DNA from: Marinomonas algicola
Lineage (GTDB): Bacteria; Pseudomonadota; Gammaproteobacteria; Pseudomonadales; Marinomonadaceae
Assembly: GCF_014805825.1 (NCBI RefSeq)
Contig: NZ_CP061941.1
Location: forward strand, 2,480,001-2,544,000
Direction: 5' to 3'
DNA length: 64,000 bases
Within the stretch, counting starts at the first letter, position 1; each line of letters begins with the position of its first letter. Below the pieces are notes generated by a model. The model was not told the DNA's origin, made no database searches, and was given only the letters and a program-made list of their open reading frames with translations. The translations under genes were made by a program, and so were the position numbers. Below are positions 21,950 through 30,785 of this stretch, one piece after another.

Positions 21950-21976
21950 AAAAGCCAGCTACAAGAGCTGGCTTTT
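21950..21976 (-). terminator. Terminator after ybiT
   Basis: AAAAGCCAGCT (21950-21960) pairs with AGCTGGCTTTT (21966-21976). It lies 38 bases after the ybiT stop on the minus strand and works in either direction. Confidence 0.85.
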
Positions 21977-22013
21977 GAGTGGTAATTGGCTCAGTTAACG
22001 GAGTCAATCCAAC

Positions 22014-23600
22014 TTATGATTCTTGAGTTTTTAAGTAATCGTCATAAGAACCGTGGTAATCAACGATGCCTGTCGGTGTTAACTCAATAATACGGGTTGC
22101 CAGCGAAGACACGAACTCGCGGTCATGAGAGACAAACATCATGGTGCCTGGGTAGTTTTCTAGAGCCAAGTTTAATGACTCTATCGATTCCATATCCAAA
22201 TGGTTTGTCGGTTCATCTAACAGCATGACATTGGCTTTTTGCAGCATCATTTGACCGAATAGCATACGGCCTTGCTCACCACCAGATAGGACTTTTACAG
22301 ACTTTTTAATGTCCGTTTGGGAGAACAGCAAACGCCCTAGAACAGCACGAATGTTTTGCTCTTCTTCACCTTCCTTCGCCCACTGCCACATCCAGTCTAC
22401 TAAATCCATGTCTTTTTCGAACATGTGAGCGTGGTCCTGAGCATAGTAAGACAATTCCGCATTTTCAGACCATTTTACCGTGCCTGAGGTTGGTTCTAAA
22501 TCACCTACCAAGCATTTTAACAGGGTGGATTTACCGATACCGTTTGGCCCGATAATGGCAATTCGTTCACCGACTTCAACCATCAAGTTAAAGCCACTGA
22601 ATAATTCCTCATCAAAGGTTTTTCCTAAGCCTTCAACTTGTAACGCCATACGATGAAGTTTCTTTTCTTGATCAAAACGAATAAATGGGTTTTGACGACT
22701 AGAAGGTTTCACTTCTTCTAGTTGGATTTTATCGATCTGTTTCGCACGCGATGTGGCCTGCTTAGATTTAGAGGCATTCGCAGAGAAGCGGCTGACAAAG
22801 GCTTTTAACTCATTGATTTGTGCTTTCTTTTTAGCATTATCCGCTAACAGACGCTCACGAGACTGAGTCGCCGCCGTCATGTATTCATCATAGTTACCTG
22901 GGAATAAGCGCAACGCGCCGTAATCCAAATCCGCCATGTGCGTACAAACACTGTTTAGGAAGTGACGGTCATGGGAAATAATGATCATAGTGCAGTTACG
23001 TTCATTCAGTACGCCTTCCAACCAACGGATAGTATTAATGTCCAAGTTGTTTGTTGGTTCGTCTAAAAGCAGAATTTCTGGATCCGAAAACAAGGCTTGA
23101 GCAAGCAGGACACGTAATTTCCAACCCGGTGCAATCTCTGTCATAGGACCATAATGCTGGTCTAATGGAATGCCCACGCCCAACAACAATTCACCCGCAC
23201 GTGCTTCAGCCGTATAACCATCCATCTCCATGAATTCTGCTTCTAAATCACCCGCTCGCAAGCCATCCGCTTCGGTCATATCAGGGTTAGCATAAATGGC
23301 GTCTTTTTCTGATTTTACAGCCCATAATTCTTCATGGCCCATAATCACAGTATCAATCACAGAAAAAGCTTCATAAGCGAACTGATCCTGCTTCAGTTTA
23401 CCCAAACGCTCATTCGTGTCTTTCGAAACGTTACCAGACGTTGGCTCTAAATCGCCCCCTAGAATTTTCATAAAGGTGGATTTACCACAGCCATTGGCTC
23501 CGATTAAACCGTAACGGTTACCTTCGCCAAATTTAACTGAAACGTTTTCAAATAACGGCTTTGGGCCGAATTGCATGGTGATATTTGCGGTAGTAAGCAA
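22014..23600 (-). CDS. ybiT: ABC-F family ATPase YbiT
   Basis: A 528-residue tandem ABC protein without membrane segments, nearly colinear with E. coli YbiT (530 residues). Walker A motifs are GANGCGKST near residue 35 and GPNGIGKST near residue 350; signature/Walker B segments are LLLDEPTNNLD and LSGGEQGRM with MLLDEPTNHLD. The linker NPFIRFDQEKK lies between. ABC-F proteins bind the ribosomal E site and ease stalled translation. It is a single gene on the minus strand with its own terminator. Confidence 0.93.
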   Translation of the reverse strand: MLTTANITMQFGPKPLFENVSVKFGEGNRYGLIGANGCGKSTFMKILGGDLEPTSGNVSKDTNERLGKLKQDQFAYEAFSVIDTVIMGHEELWAVKSEKDAIYANPDMTEADGLRAGDLEAEFMEMDGYTAEARAGELLLGVGIPLDQHYGPMTEIAPGWKLRVLLAQALFSDPEILLLDEPTNNLDINTIRWLEGVLNERNCTMIIISHDRHFLNSVCTHMADLDYGALRLFPGNYDEYMTAATQSRERLLADNAKKKAQINELKAFVSRFSANASKSKQATSRAKQIDKIQLEEVKPSSRQNPFIRFDQEKKLHRMALQVEGLGKTFDEELFSGFNLMVEVGERIAIIGPNGIGKSTLLKCLVGDLEPTSGTVKWSENAELSYYAQDHAHMFEKDMDLVDWMWQWAKEGEEEQNIRAVLGRLLFSQTDIKKSVKVLSGGEQGRMLFGQMMLQKANVMLLDEPTNHLDMESIESLNLALENYPGTMMFVSHDREFVSSLATRIIELTPTGIVDYHGSYDDYLKTQES

Positions 23601-23746
23601 GGTGATCTTCCGAATTAATGTAATGAATTTGATCCGTAATGATAAACGTTAGTCAACGTTCAAAAATCATACACAGATAGAATGGCGCTATTATGCCATA
23701 ATTTTCTGGCTGAATCAGAGAAAGGCGAAGAAAAAAACATCAAATA

Positions 23747-23767
23747 ATGGATTCCGAGTGAATCCAT
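23747..23767 (-). terminator. Terminator after the cobO gene
   Basis: ATGGATTC and GAATCCAT (23747-23754, 23760-23767) form a hairpin just after the cobO stop, followed on the minus strand by a T-rich stretch ending in seven Ts. Confidence 0.65.
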
Positions 23768-23774
23768 TCAATCT

Positions 23775-24383
23775 CTAAAACTCCAGTCCTTTTTGAGCTT
23801 TAATACCACGCTTAAAGGCATGTTTAATTTCTTTGATCTCACTCACGGTATCCGCTAACTCAATGAGGGATTCTGCCGCGCCACGACCAGTAACAACAAG
23901 GTGTTGATGTTCTGGACGCGCTAAAATGGCTTGAATCACCTCATCCTCGTCTAAATAATTGTAATGCAACAAATACGTTAATTCATCCAATACAACCAGA
24001 TCAAGGCTGTCATCTTTTAACATTGCATGGGCATGCTGCCATGCTTCTAAAGACGATTTGACATCTTGTTCCCTATTTTGAGTTTCCCAAGTAAAGCCAG
24101 AAGGCATGATTTCCCACTGTACATTGGGCTGAGCTTTAAAAAACTCAATCTCGCCCGTGTCCCAATCCCCTTTTAGAAATTGCACAACACCAACCTTCAT
24201 ACCATGCCCCAATGCGCGCGCCACCATGCCCAACGAAGAACTGGATTTGCCTTTACCATTGCCGGTTAACAGGACAAAGGTTCCCTTGTCTGTTTGCGCT
24301 TTAGCAATGCGCTTATCCACATGAAGCTTAATCTTTTTCATGCGTTCAGCGTGTTTTTCTGGGTCTTGAATTGTTTTCGCCAT
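23775..24383 (-). CDS. cobO: Cob(I)yrinic acid a,c-diamide adenosyltransferase
   Basis: A 202-residue CobA/CobO/BtuR-family enzyme, which puts the 5'-deoxyadenosyl ligand on cobalt. The P-loop GNGKGKSS is at residues 41-48, unusually oriented in this family to bind ATP. VVQFLKGDW and LVVLDELTYLLHYNYL are typical. It starts at the base after the stop of the SRPBCC gene, making it the last gene of a metH operon, so corrinoid-using and corrinoid-adenosylating enzymes are made together. Confidence 0.92.
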   Translation of the reverse strand: MAKTIQDPEKHAERMKKIKLHVDKRIAKAQTDKGTFVLLTGNGKGKSSSSLGMVARALGHGMKVGVVQFLKGDWDTGEIEFFKAQPNVQWEIMPSGFTWETQNREQDVKSSLEAWQHAHAMLKDDSLDLVVLDELTYLLHYNYLDEDEVIQAILARPEHQHLVVTGRGAAESLIELADTVSEIKEIKHAFKRGIKAQKGLEF

Positions 24384-24848
24384 TTACGTTTCTTCCAATG
24401 TCTGTTTTAACGCATGCATAAACACATCGCACGCGACTTCAACTTCAATCACATCATTCTGCCAAGCAGAGGCACTGAACCAGCCAGAATACCCTACTTT
24501 GATGGACACCTCTGTTTCTAAATCCGACTTTTCTACTAATCGAATGCGCCAGTTTTCGCTGCAAAATTTAGGGTGAAAACGGTAAAAAGCAAAACTCAGT
24601 TGGCTTTTTTCTTCAATCTCGCCAATGAGCCCCTTTTTCTCCGTTATCCCACTAAAAACCGAGTACTTTGTCACCATGGGGGCACAGTAAAGCATCCCTT
24701 TTGGTAACCACACATCTCTAAGAACCGGGTTCCACTTCCAGTAAGAATGCATGTCTACCAAGGTCAGCCAAACGTCCTCGATGGGTTGATAAAAAACCAT
24801 CGACTCTTGCGCAAAAAAAGGATTAGATTCTGTCATCTTCAGGGTCAT
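24384..24848 (-). CDS. SRPBCC (START/Bet v1-like) fold protein
   Basis: A 154-residue protein with the SRPBCC layout: an opening strand and helix (IEDVWLTLVDMHSYWKWNP), several strands (FAFYRFHPKFCSENWRIRL; VSIKVGYSGWFSA) and a long closing helix. Such proteins bind hydrophobic ligands; no catalytic residue is recognised. The start lies inside the last codons of metH (26-base overlap) and its stop touches cobO, so it is translated in the same operon. A link to cobalamin handling is suggested by context only. Confidence 0.65.
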   Translation of the reverse strand: MTLKMTESNPFFAQESMVFYQPIEDVWLTLVDMHSYWKWNPVLRDVWLPKGMLYCAPMVTKYSVFSGITEKKGLIGEIEEKSQLSFAFYRFHPKFCSENWRIRLVEKSDLETEVSIKVGYSGWFSASAWQNDVIEVEVACDVFMHALKQTLEET

Positions 24849-27800
24849 AACCTAGATTAGGTGCTAACCAACGCTCAGCATCGTCTTTCGACATTCCTTT
24901 TCTGTTGGCGTACTCTTCTACTTGATCTGGGCCTATCTTTCCGACGCCAAAATACGTGCTTTCAGGTCTCGCAAAATACCAACCACTGACCGCGGCTGTC
25001 GGCCACATAGCGTAACTTTCCGTAATGCTAATGCCGGTGTTATTTTCTACGTCCAGCAATGACCACAGTTTTGCTTTTTCCGTATGGTCAGGGCACGCCG
25101 GGTAGCCGGGAGCAGGACGAATACCTTGATACTTTTCTTTGATCAGCTCTTGATTCGTTAACGATTCATCGGCCGCATACCCCCAAATTTCTTTACGGGC
25201 TTTCTCATGCAGGTATTCAGCACAGGCTTCTGCTAGACGGTCAGCAATGGCCTTAATCATAATGCTATTGTAGTCATCATGGTCTTTTTCATAAGCTTCA
25301 ACTAAAGGATCAATACCAAAGCCTGTTGCACAAGCAAAAGCGCCAAAATAATCTGATGCGCCACTTTCTTTAGGGGCAATAAAGTCAGCCAAACTGTGAT
25401 TGTATTTACCCGGTGCGGTCAACTCATTCTGAGTCCGTAAAAAAGATAAGGTTTCTAGTATTTCCTTGCGCTCTTCGTCAGCATAAATTTCCACATCATC
25501 GTGATTCACCTGATTTGCTGGAAAAACGCCAATGACGGCTTTTGCTTTTAACGATTTGGATACAATCACGTGTTCTAACATCGCTAAAGCATCTTCATAA
25601 ACTCGTGTAGCTTCAACACCCACCACCTCATCTGTTAGAATTCGCGGATAAGCTCCTGCCAGTTCCCAAGTCTGGAAAAAGGGTGTCCAATCGATGTAAT
25701 TTTTTAAATCCGCTAAATTAATGTCATTTTCATCAAAGACGGTAATGCCCAGTTTATTCGGTTTTGCAACGGGAATTGACCAATCAATCGGCGTCTTATT
25801 TTGACGCGCTTTAATAATAGAAACGCGTCGTCCCGCACTGGCTCTGTCTTTATAGCGTTTGCGGGTTTTCTCGTAATCCAGCTTAATTTCATCAACAAAT
25901 TTTTGTCGACGCTCGTCTTTAGCCATTAATGCACTGGCCACACCGACACTGCGAGAAGCGTTGGTCACATGCACCACTTGATTACGCTTGTAATTTTGTT
26001 CAATTTTCACCGCCGTATGCGCTTTGGAGGTTGTTGCACCACCAATCATGACTGGAATATCGAAACCTTGACGCTCCATTTCTTTGGCCACATGCACCAT
26101 TTCATCTAATGACGGTGTAATCAAGCCCGATAGCCCAATAATATCAGCGCCTACTTCACGGGCGGTTTTCAGGATTTTTTCAGAAGGCACCATCACACCT
26201 AGATCAATGACTTCAAAGTTATTGCATTGCAGCACAACACCTACAATGTTTTTTCCAATATCATGCACATCGCCTTTTACGGTCGCCATAATCACTTTGC
26301 CGTTGCTGGAAGAGGCGGTGTCTTTATTACGCAGCTTTTCTTCTTCAATAAAAGGCATCAAATAGGCCACGGCTTTTTTCATGACTCGGGCCGATTTGAC
26401 AACTTGAGGCAGAAACATTTTACCTGAGCCGAATAAATCACCCACTATGCCCATGCCATCCATTAATGGGCCTTCTATTACCTCCAAAGGACGATCAAAA
26501 AGCAATCTGGCTTCTTCTGTGTCGTCATCAATAAATTCGGTAATGCCTTTCACCAGAGCATGACTCAACCGCTCGCCAACGCCTAAAGAGCGCCATTCTT
26601 GTGCGGCTTTTTCGACTTCTTGCGCGCCACTACCAACATACTCTCCGGCAATGTCTAACAAGTTATCGGTGGCATCTGGGGTACGATTTAACACGGCGTC
26701 TTCAACGGCATCACGTAATTTTTTAGGAATGTCTTCATAGAGCGCTAATTGGCCCGCATTCACAATGCCCATCGTCATGCCATTTTTAATCGCATGGTAA
26801 AGAAAAACCGCATGGATGGCTTCGCGCACATGATTATTGCCACGAAATGAAAATGAAACGTTCGACACACCGCCTGAAATTTTCGCGTAAGGTAGCTCTC
26901 GCTTTATATCGCCACAGGCTTCGATAAAATCAAGTGCATAACGGTTGTGCTCTTCAATACCTGTCGCAATGGCAAAAATATTAGGGTCAAAAATAATGTC
27001 TTCTGGTGGAAAGTCTACGGTGTCAGTAAGTACTTTATATGAGCGGCGGCAGATTTCAATCTTTCGCTCACGTGTGTCTGCTTGACCCACTTCGTCAAAA
27101 GCCATGACAATAACGGCCGCACCGTATTTTTTGATTTTATTTGCTTGCTCGATGAACTTTTCTTCACCTTCTTTTAGGCTAATGGAGTTAACAACGCCTT
27201 TGCCCTGAATCCATTTTAAACCGGTTTCTAAGATCTCCCACTTAGATGAGTCCAACATGATGGGCACGCGAGAAATATCAGGCTCTGACGCGATCAATTT
27301 TAGGAACCGTTCCATTGCGGCTTCTGAGTCCAACATGCCTTCATCCATGTTGATGTCAATGATCTGTGCGCCATTTTCTACTTGTTGTCTCGCCACATCG
27401 AGCGCCGTATCAAAATCGCCCTCCTTAATTAAACGTTTAAACATGGCCGAGCCCGTAACATTGGTTCTTTCACCAACGTTGACAAAAAGCGACGAGTCCT
27501 CGATGTTAAAAGGTTCTAAACCTGATAGTCTGCAAGCTTTTTCAATTTCTGGAACGATACGAGGCTGGCTTGAAGCAAACGCATCAGCAAAGGTTTTTAT
27601 ATGAGCGGGGGTCGTTCCGCAGCAACCACCAATAATATTAATAAAACCTTCATCTACCCAGCCTTGAATCTCTTCCAACATTTCTTCTGGCGTTTCATCG
27701 TATTCACCAAATGCATTCGGCAAGCCGGCATTCGGATGTGCCGAAACATACGTGTCTGCTATACGAGACAATTCACCTACGTATTGGCGCAAATCTTTCG

Positions 27801-28557
27801 GCCCTAAGGCACAGTTCAAACCGACACATATGGGTTTTGCGTGTGAAATTGAGTTCCAAAACGCTTCGGTTGTTTGACCTGACAGGGTTCTTCCTGATGC
27901 ATCGGTAATGGTTCCGGAGATCATAATAGGGTAACGGACCCCTGTCCGTTCGAAATACTCAAGGACGGCATAGATCGCGGCTTTTGCATTTAAAGTGTCA
28001 AAAATGGTTTCAATTAAAATAATGTCGACACCCCCTTTGACTAAGCCATCCACCGACACTAGGTAAGCGTCTACAAGCTCATCAAAGGAAACATTGCGAT
28101 AACCTGGATCATTCACGTCAGGTGAGATTGAACACGTTCGGCTCGTTGGGCCCACCGCGCCTGCAACAAAGCGCGGTTTATTGGGATTCTTTGCAATAAA
28201 GTCATCAGCCACTTCTCTTGCAAGGCGCGCCGATTCAAAATTCAGCTCAAAACTTAAATCTTCCATGCTGTAATCCAGCATAGAAATGGAATTAGCATTA
28301 AAGGTATTGGTCTCTACTATGTCGGCACCAGCAGCAAAATAGTCACTGTATATCGCACGAATTATTTGCGGTTGAGTAAGAGAAAGCAGATCGTTATTGC
28401 CTTTTAAGTCACTAGCCCAGTCCGCAAACCTTTCGCCACGATAATCGCTTTCTTCCAGTTTATAATCTTGAATCATCGTGCCCATTGCACCATCAAGAAT
28501 TAAAACATTTTGCGCGAGTCTTTGCTCAATAATGGAATATGAATCCGACTTTACCAC
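24823..28557 (-). CDS. metH: Cobalamin-dependent methionine synthase
   Basis: A 1,244-residue MetH counted from GTG 28557, which follows GAGG by 8 bases and gives the length expected against E. coli (1,227); the longer upstream ORF has no family match. Domains in order: homocysteine/zinc domain with LDGAMGTMIQ and GGCCGTTPAH, pterin domain (DISRVPIMLDSSKWE), cobalamin cap and Rossmann domain with DVHDIGKNIVG (cobalt-ligand histidine), and the C-terminal SAM reactivation domain with RPAPGYPACPDH. It makes methionine from homocysteine and methyl-tetrahydrofolate in the cytoplasm. No cobalamin riboswitch is evident upstream. Confidence 0.96.
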   Translation of the reverse strand: MVKSDSYSIIEQRLAQNVLILDGAMGTMIQDYKLEESDYRGERFADWASDLKGNNDLLSLTQPQIIRAIYSDYFAAGADIVETNTFNANSISMLDYSMEDLSFELNFESARLAREVADDFIAKNPNKPRFVAGAVGPTSRTCSISPDVNDPGYRNVSFDELVDAYLVSVDGLVKGGVDIILIETIFDTLNAKAAIYAVLEYFERTGVRYPIMISGTITDASGRTLSGQTTEAFWNSISHAKPICVGLNCALGPKDLRQYVGELSRIADTYVSAHPNAGLPNAFGEYDETPEEMLEEIQGWVDEGFINIIGGCCGTTPAHIKTFADAFASSQPRIVPEIEKACRLSGLEPFNIEDSSLFVNVGERTNVTGSAMFKRLIKEGDFDTALDVARQQVENGAQIIDINMDEGMLDSEAAMERFLKLIASEPDISRVPIMLDSSKWEILETGLKWIQGKGVVNSISLKEGEEKFIEQANKIKKYGAAVIVMAFDEVGQADTRERKIEICRRSYKVLTDTVDFPPEDIIFDPNIFAIATGIEEHNRYALDFIEACGDIKRELPYAKISGGVSNVSFSFRGNNHVREAIHAVFLYHAIKNGMTMGIVNAGQLALYEDIPKKLRDAVEDAVLNRTPDATDNLLDIAGEYVGSGAQEVEKAAQEWRSLGVGERLSHALVKGITEFIDDDTEEARLLFDRPLEVIEGPLMDGMGIVGDLFGSGKMFLPQVVKSARVMKKAVAYLMPFIEEEKLRNKDTASSSNGKVIMATVKGDVHDIGKNIVGVVLQCNNFEVIDLGVMVPSEKILKTAREVGADIIGLSGLITPSLDEMVHVAKEMERQGFDIPVMIGGATTSKAHTAVKIEQNYKRNQVVHVTNASRSVGVASALMAKDERRQKFVDEIKLDYEKTRKRYKDRASAGRRVSIIKARQNKTPIDWSIPVAKPNKLGITVFDENDINLADLKNYIDWTPFFQTWELAGAYPRILTDEVVGVEATRVYEDALAMLEHVIVSKSLKAKAVIGVFPANQVNHDDVEIYADEERKEILETLSFLRTQNELTAPGKYNHSLADFIAPKESGASDYFGAFACATGFGIDPLVEAYEKDHDDYNSIMIKAIADRLAEACAEYLHEKARKEIWGYAADESLTNQELIKEKYQGIRPAPGYPACPDHTEKAKLWSLLDVENNTGISITESYAMWPTAAVSGWYFARPESTYFGVGKIGPDQVEEYANRKGMSKDDAERWLAPNLGYDPEDDRI

Positions 28558-28680
28558 TAGGTATACCTCTATATATGTTAATGCACATCTACTATAACGA
28601 ATTGCCGGAAGACAACGCTTGAAAAATAATAATGTGAACGTGAATTTTTTAAGGTTAACCAATCAATAGGCATAAAAAAA

Positions 28681-28708
28681 CGCTCAATAAACCGCTATTT
28701 ATTGAACG
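28681..28708 (-). terminator. Terminator after the coiled-coil lipoprotein gene
   Basis: The arms CGCTCAATAAA and TTTATTGAACG pair around a 6-base loop. On the minus strand seven Ts follow. It separates the lipoprotein gene from metH. Confidence 0.85.
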
Positions 28709-28748
28709 TTTTCCCCATGTATTTTAGGTACTCTAACCGTTTACCAAA

Positions 28749-30623
28749 CTAATCCTTACCTTTCACTAAACGCCCAACAAAAAAACCACCAAGTAGCCCT
28801 GCAAAAATGGCAAAACTCCAGAAACCATACTTTTCCCAGAAATCGTCGTTCTCTAACGTAACCAACACTTGATCACGATAAACTTGTCGACTAAAACGCT
28901 GGTCATGGTATTGGATTTGTTGATGTATAAAAAGATCGACTCGAGCGGCTCGATGCGCATTTAGTCCACTTATTCTCCAGCGCCACGTTAACTTGCCATT
29001 TTCCACTACAGACTCAGCCTCTGTTGCACTGATAAGGTCGAACGCTGTGTCCACAACCAACTCTGCGACATAAGCTTGACCTGATACTACGTTTTCGACA
29101 TCAGCTGTCACAATCACTTCAAAGGCACTGTTGAGTGGCATGGCCGTAGGACGTTGCCATTTAACATTTACTATGCTGCTTTTTAACTGGTTTTCCAACG
29201 AGTTAACCTCGGCTTCGAAAGGTATCAGCGCATTGATTTGCTTTTCTAATATTGATTTTTCTTTCGCTAACGCCTGCTCACGAGCCGAGAGAGTATTCAA
29301 TTCTGCCGCAATCGAGTTTCGTTGATCCGTCAATTGCGTTAACTCTTTATCTAACTTAGCTTCTTTCACTTTACTTAAATCTAACTCCGCGCGAATGGCC
29401 GCTAAAGACAATTCAGTACGGCGATTCATGTCTGTTAGGCGTTCTAACTTTCTTTGTAAATCAGCCAGCCGAGCATTCTCAGAAAGTGAAGAGGAGCCTT
29501 CAACTGAAACCATACTTTCGCGGGATACGTATTCTTTCATTAAAGCTTGTTGTTCTTCTAATTGGTTTTCCAATACCTTTATTTGCGCTTGTAAACGCTT
29601 ATTTGCTTTTTGTAAGTCGCTCTTTTCTAAATTATCACTGTCTAACTCTGAGGTAATATTGCGAGCAAACATAACATTACCAGACGACTTCTCAGCGGCC
29701 TCAATGGCATCCGCTTGTAAATTGGCAATGATTTTATCTTGTACAGAGATTCGATCCCATAACACTTGATGTTGAGCTTTTGAGTCAGCAATGGCGCCAC
29801 CTAGATCAAGATTTTTCTGCTTAAGCTCTGCATAGGCATTGCTAAGACTGACGTTTTCTCTCTCTAATGAAGAGTATTGTTGCCTTAAGGTTTGATAGCG
29901 ATCTTTTAGTAAATTATGCTTTTCGCTTAACGTTTTATGCTTTGTTTCTAGTTCGATAACGGTTTTTGCGTATTCGTCATTTAGGGCCTGTAAGTTACTA
30001 ACATTTTCATAGCCGATTGCCAGATCTTTAGAGTCTAAACATGTATTTTGAGCATCCGGTTCAATCACGGCAACATCAGGCGAGGCGATTGATTCCATTG
30101 TTTCAACACAGGTTTCTGCGCTATCTGATGCGCTAACTGCATTCCTTTGTGTCGCATTCAGTTGCTCAGTTAAGAGCGCATTATCAGACTCTAACCGTGT
30201 TAATTTATTACGTAATTCATTGTCTTTTAATTTTAGGGCCAAATACCGCTCTTCAAGACTTCTACGAGCCGATTTTTCATTCTCAAGAGACCGTAATAAC
30301 GTCGCATTAGTGCTTTTTGACTTGTTTTGAAGCTGTGAAATTTTTGCTTCATGCTGATTTAACTTAGCATTTAATTCCAGTATTTCCGCTTGATTCGACT
30401 CAATTTGTTTCCGTAAAAGAGTGATTTCCGAGATATTTTTTAGCAGGTCATTCTTTAGTTTCACATTTTCATCAGTCAGCTGACTTTGATCGGCATCGGC
30501 TTGCGTAGACAATGGCGCAGTTTCTTCAATTGTACTTTCTTGAATTTCTTCCCGAGTTGTTGAACACGAAGAAATAACAAAACTAAAGGCGATCGTACCT
30601 ATCAGTATTTTCCACCTAACCAT
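28749..30623 (-). CDS. Long coiled-coil lipoprotein with C-terminal membrane anchor, function unknown
   Basis: A 624-residue protein. The N-terminus WKILIGTIAFSFVISSCSTT is a lipoprotein signal with lipobox ISSC (Cys ~20). Residues ~45-470 are almost entirely heptad-like coiled coil rich in Leu, Glu, Lys and Gln. Residues ~490-595 look like a small beta domain, followed by a membrane helix WSFAIFAGLLGGFFVGRLV and a short basic tail. Having both a lipid anchor and a C-terminal helix would let it span the periplasm, which is an inference. It is a single gene with its own terminator. No homolog was recognised. Confidence 0.7.
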   Translation of the reverse strand: MVRWKILIGTIAFSFVISSCSTTREEIQESTIEETAPLSTQADADQSQLTDENVKLKNDLLKNISEITLLRKQIESNQAEILELNAKLNQHEAKISQLQNKSKSTNATLLRSLENEKSARRSLEERYLALKLKDNELRNKLTRLESDNALLTEQLNATQRNAVSASDSAETCVETMESIASPDVAVIEPDAQNTCLDSKDLAIGYENVSNLQALNDEYAKTVIELETKHKTLSEKHNLLKDRYQTLRQQYSSLERENVSLSNAYAELKQKNLDLGGAIADSKAQHQVLWDRISVQDKIIANLQADAIEAAEKSSGNVMFARNITSELDSDNLEKSDLQKANKRLQAQIKVLENQLEEQQALMKEYVSRESMVSVEGSSSLSENARLADLQRKLERLTDMNRRTELSLAAIRAELDLSKVKEAKLDKELTQLTDQRNSIAAELNTLSAREQALAKEKSILEKQINALIPFEAEVNSLENQLKSSIVNVKWQRPTAMPLNSAFEVIVTADVENVVSGQAYVAELVVDTAFDLISATEAESVVENGKLTWRWRISGLNAHRAARVDLFIHQQIQYHDQRFSRQVYRDQVLVTLENDDFWEKYGFWSFAIFAGLLGGFFVGRLVKGKD

Positions 30624-30785
30624 CTTTTGCTCCTCTAAAACAAGCCAAGACCACTTAACACGGTTTATCTTATGACAGATTATCCATCAGATTGCAAAAA
30701 ATCGTCACTAAAAACGTCATTTAGAGAAAAAGCGTTAACAATAAATAGGTTAACGCTTCCCCTATCTCTAAATATTTATTATAGA

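Noticed and set aside
24823..28662. The 1,279-residue start for metH
   Set aside because: The first 35 codons have no similarity and no ribosome site; GTG 28557 with GAGG upstream gives the usual MetH N-terminus.
28558..28748. Cobalamin riboswitch upstream of metH
   Set aside because: The 190 bases are AT-rich and hold a terminator for the upstream gene. No B12-box-like or multi-stem structure was seen.
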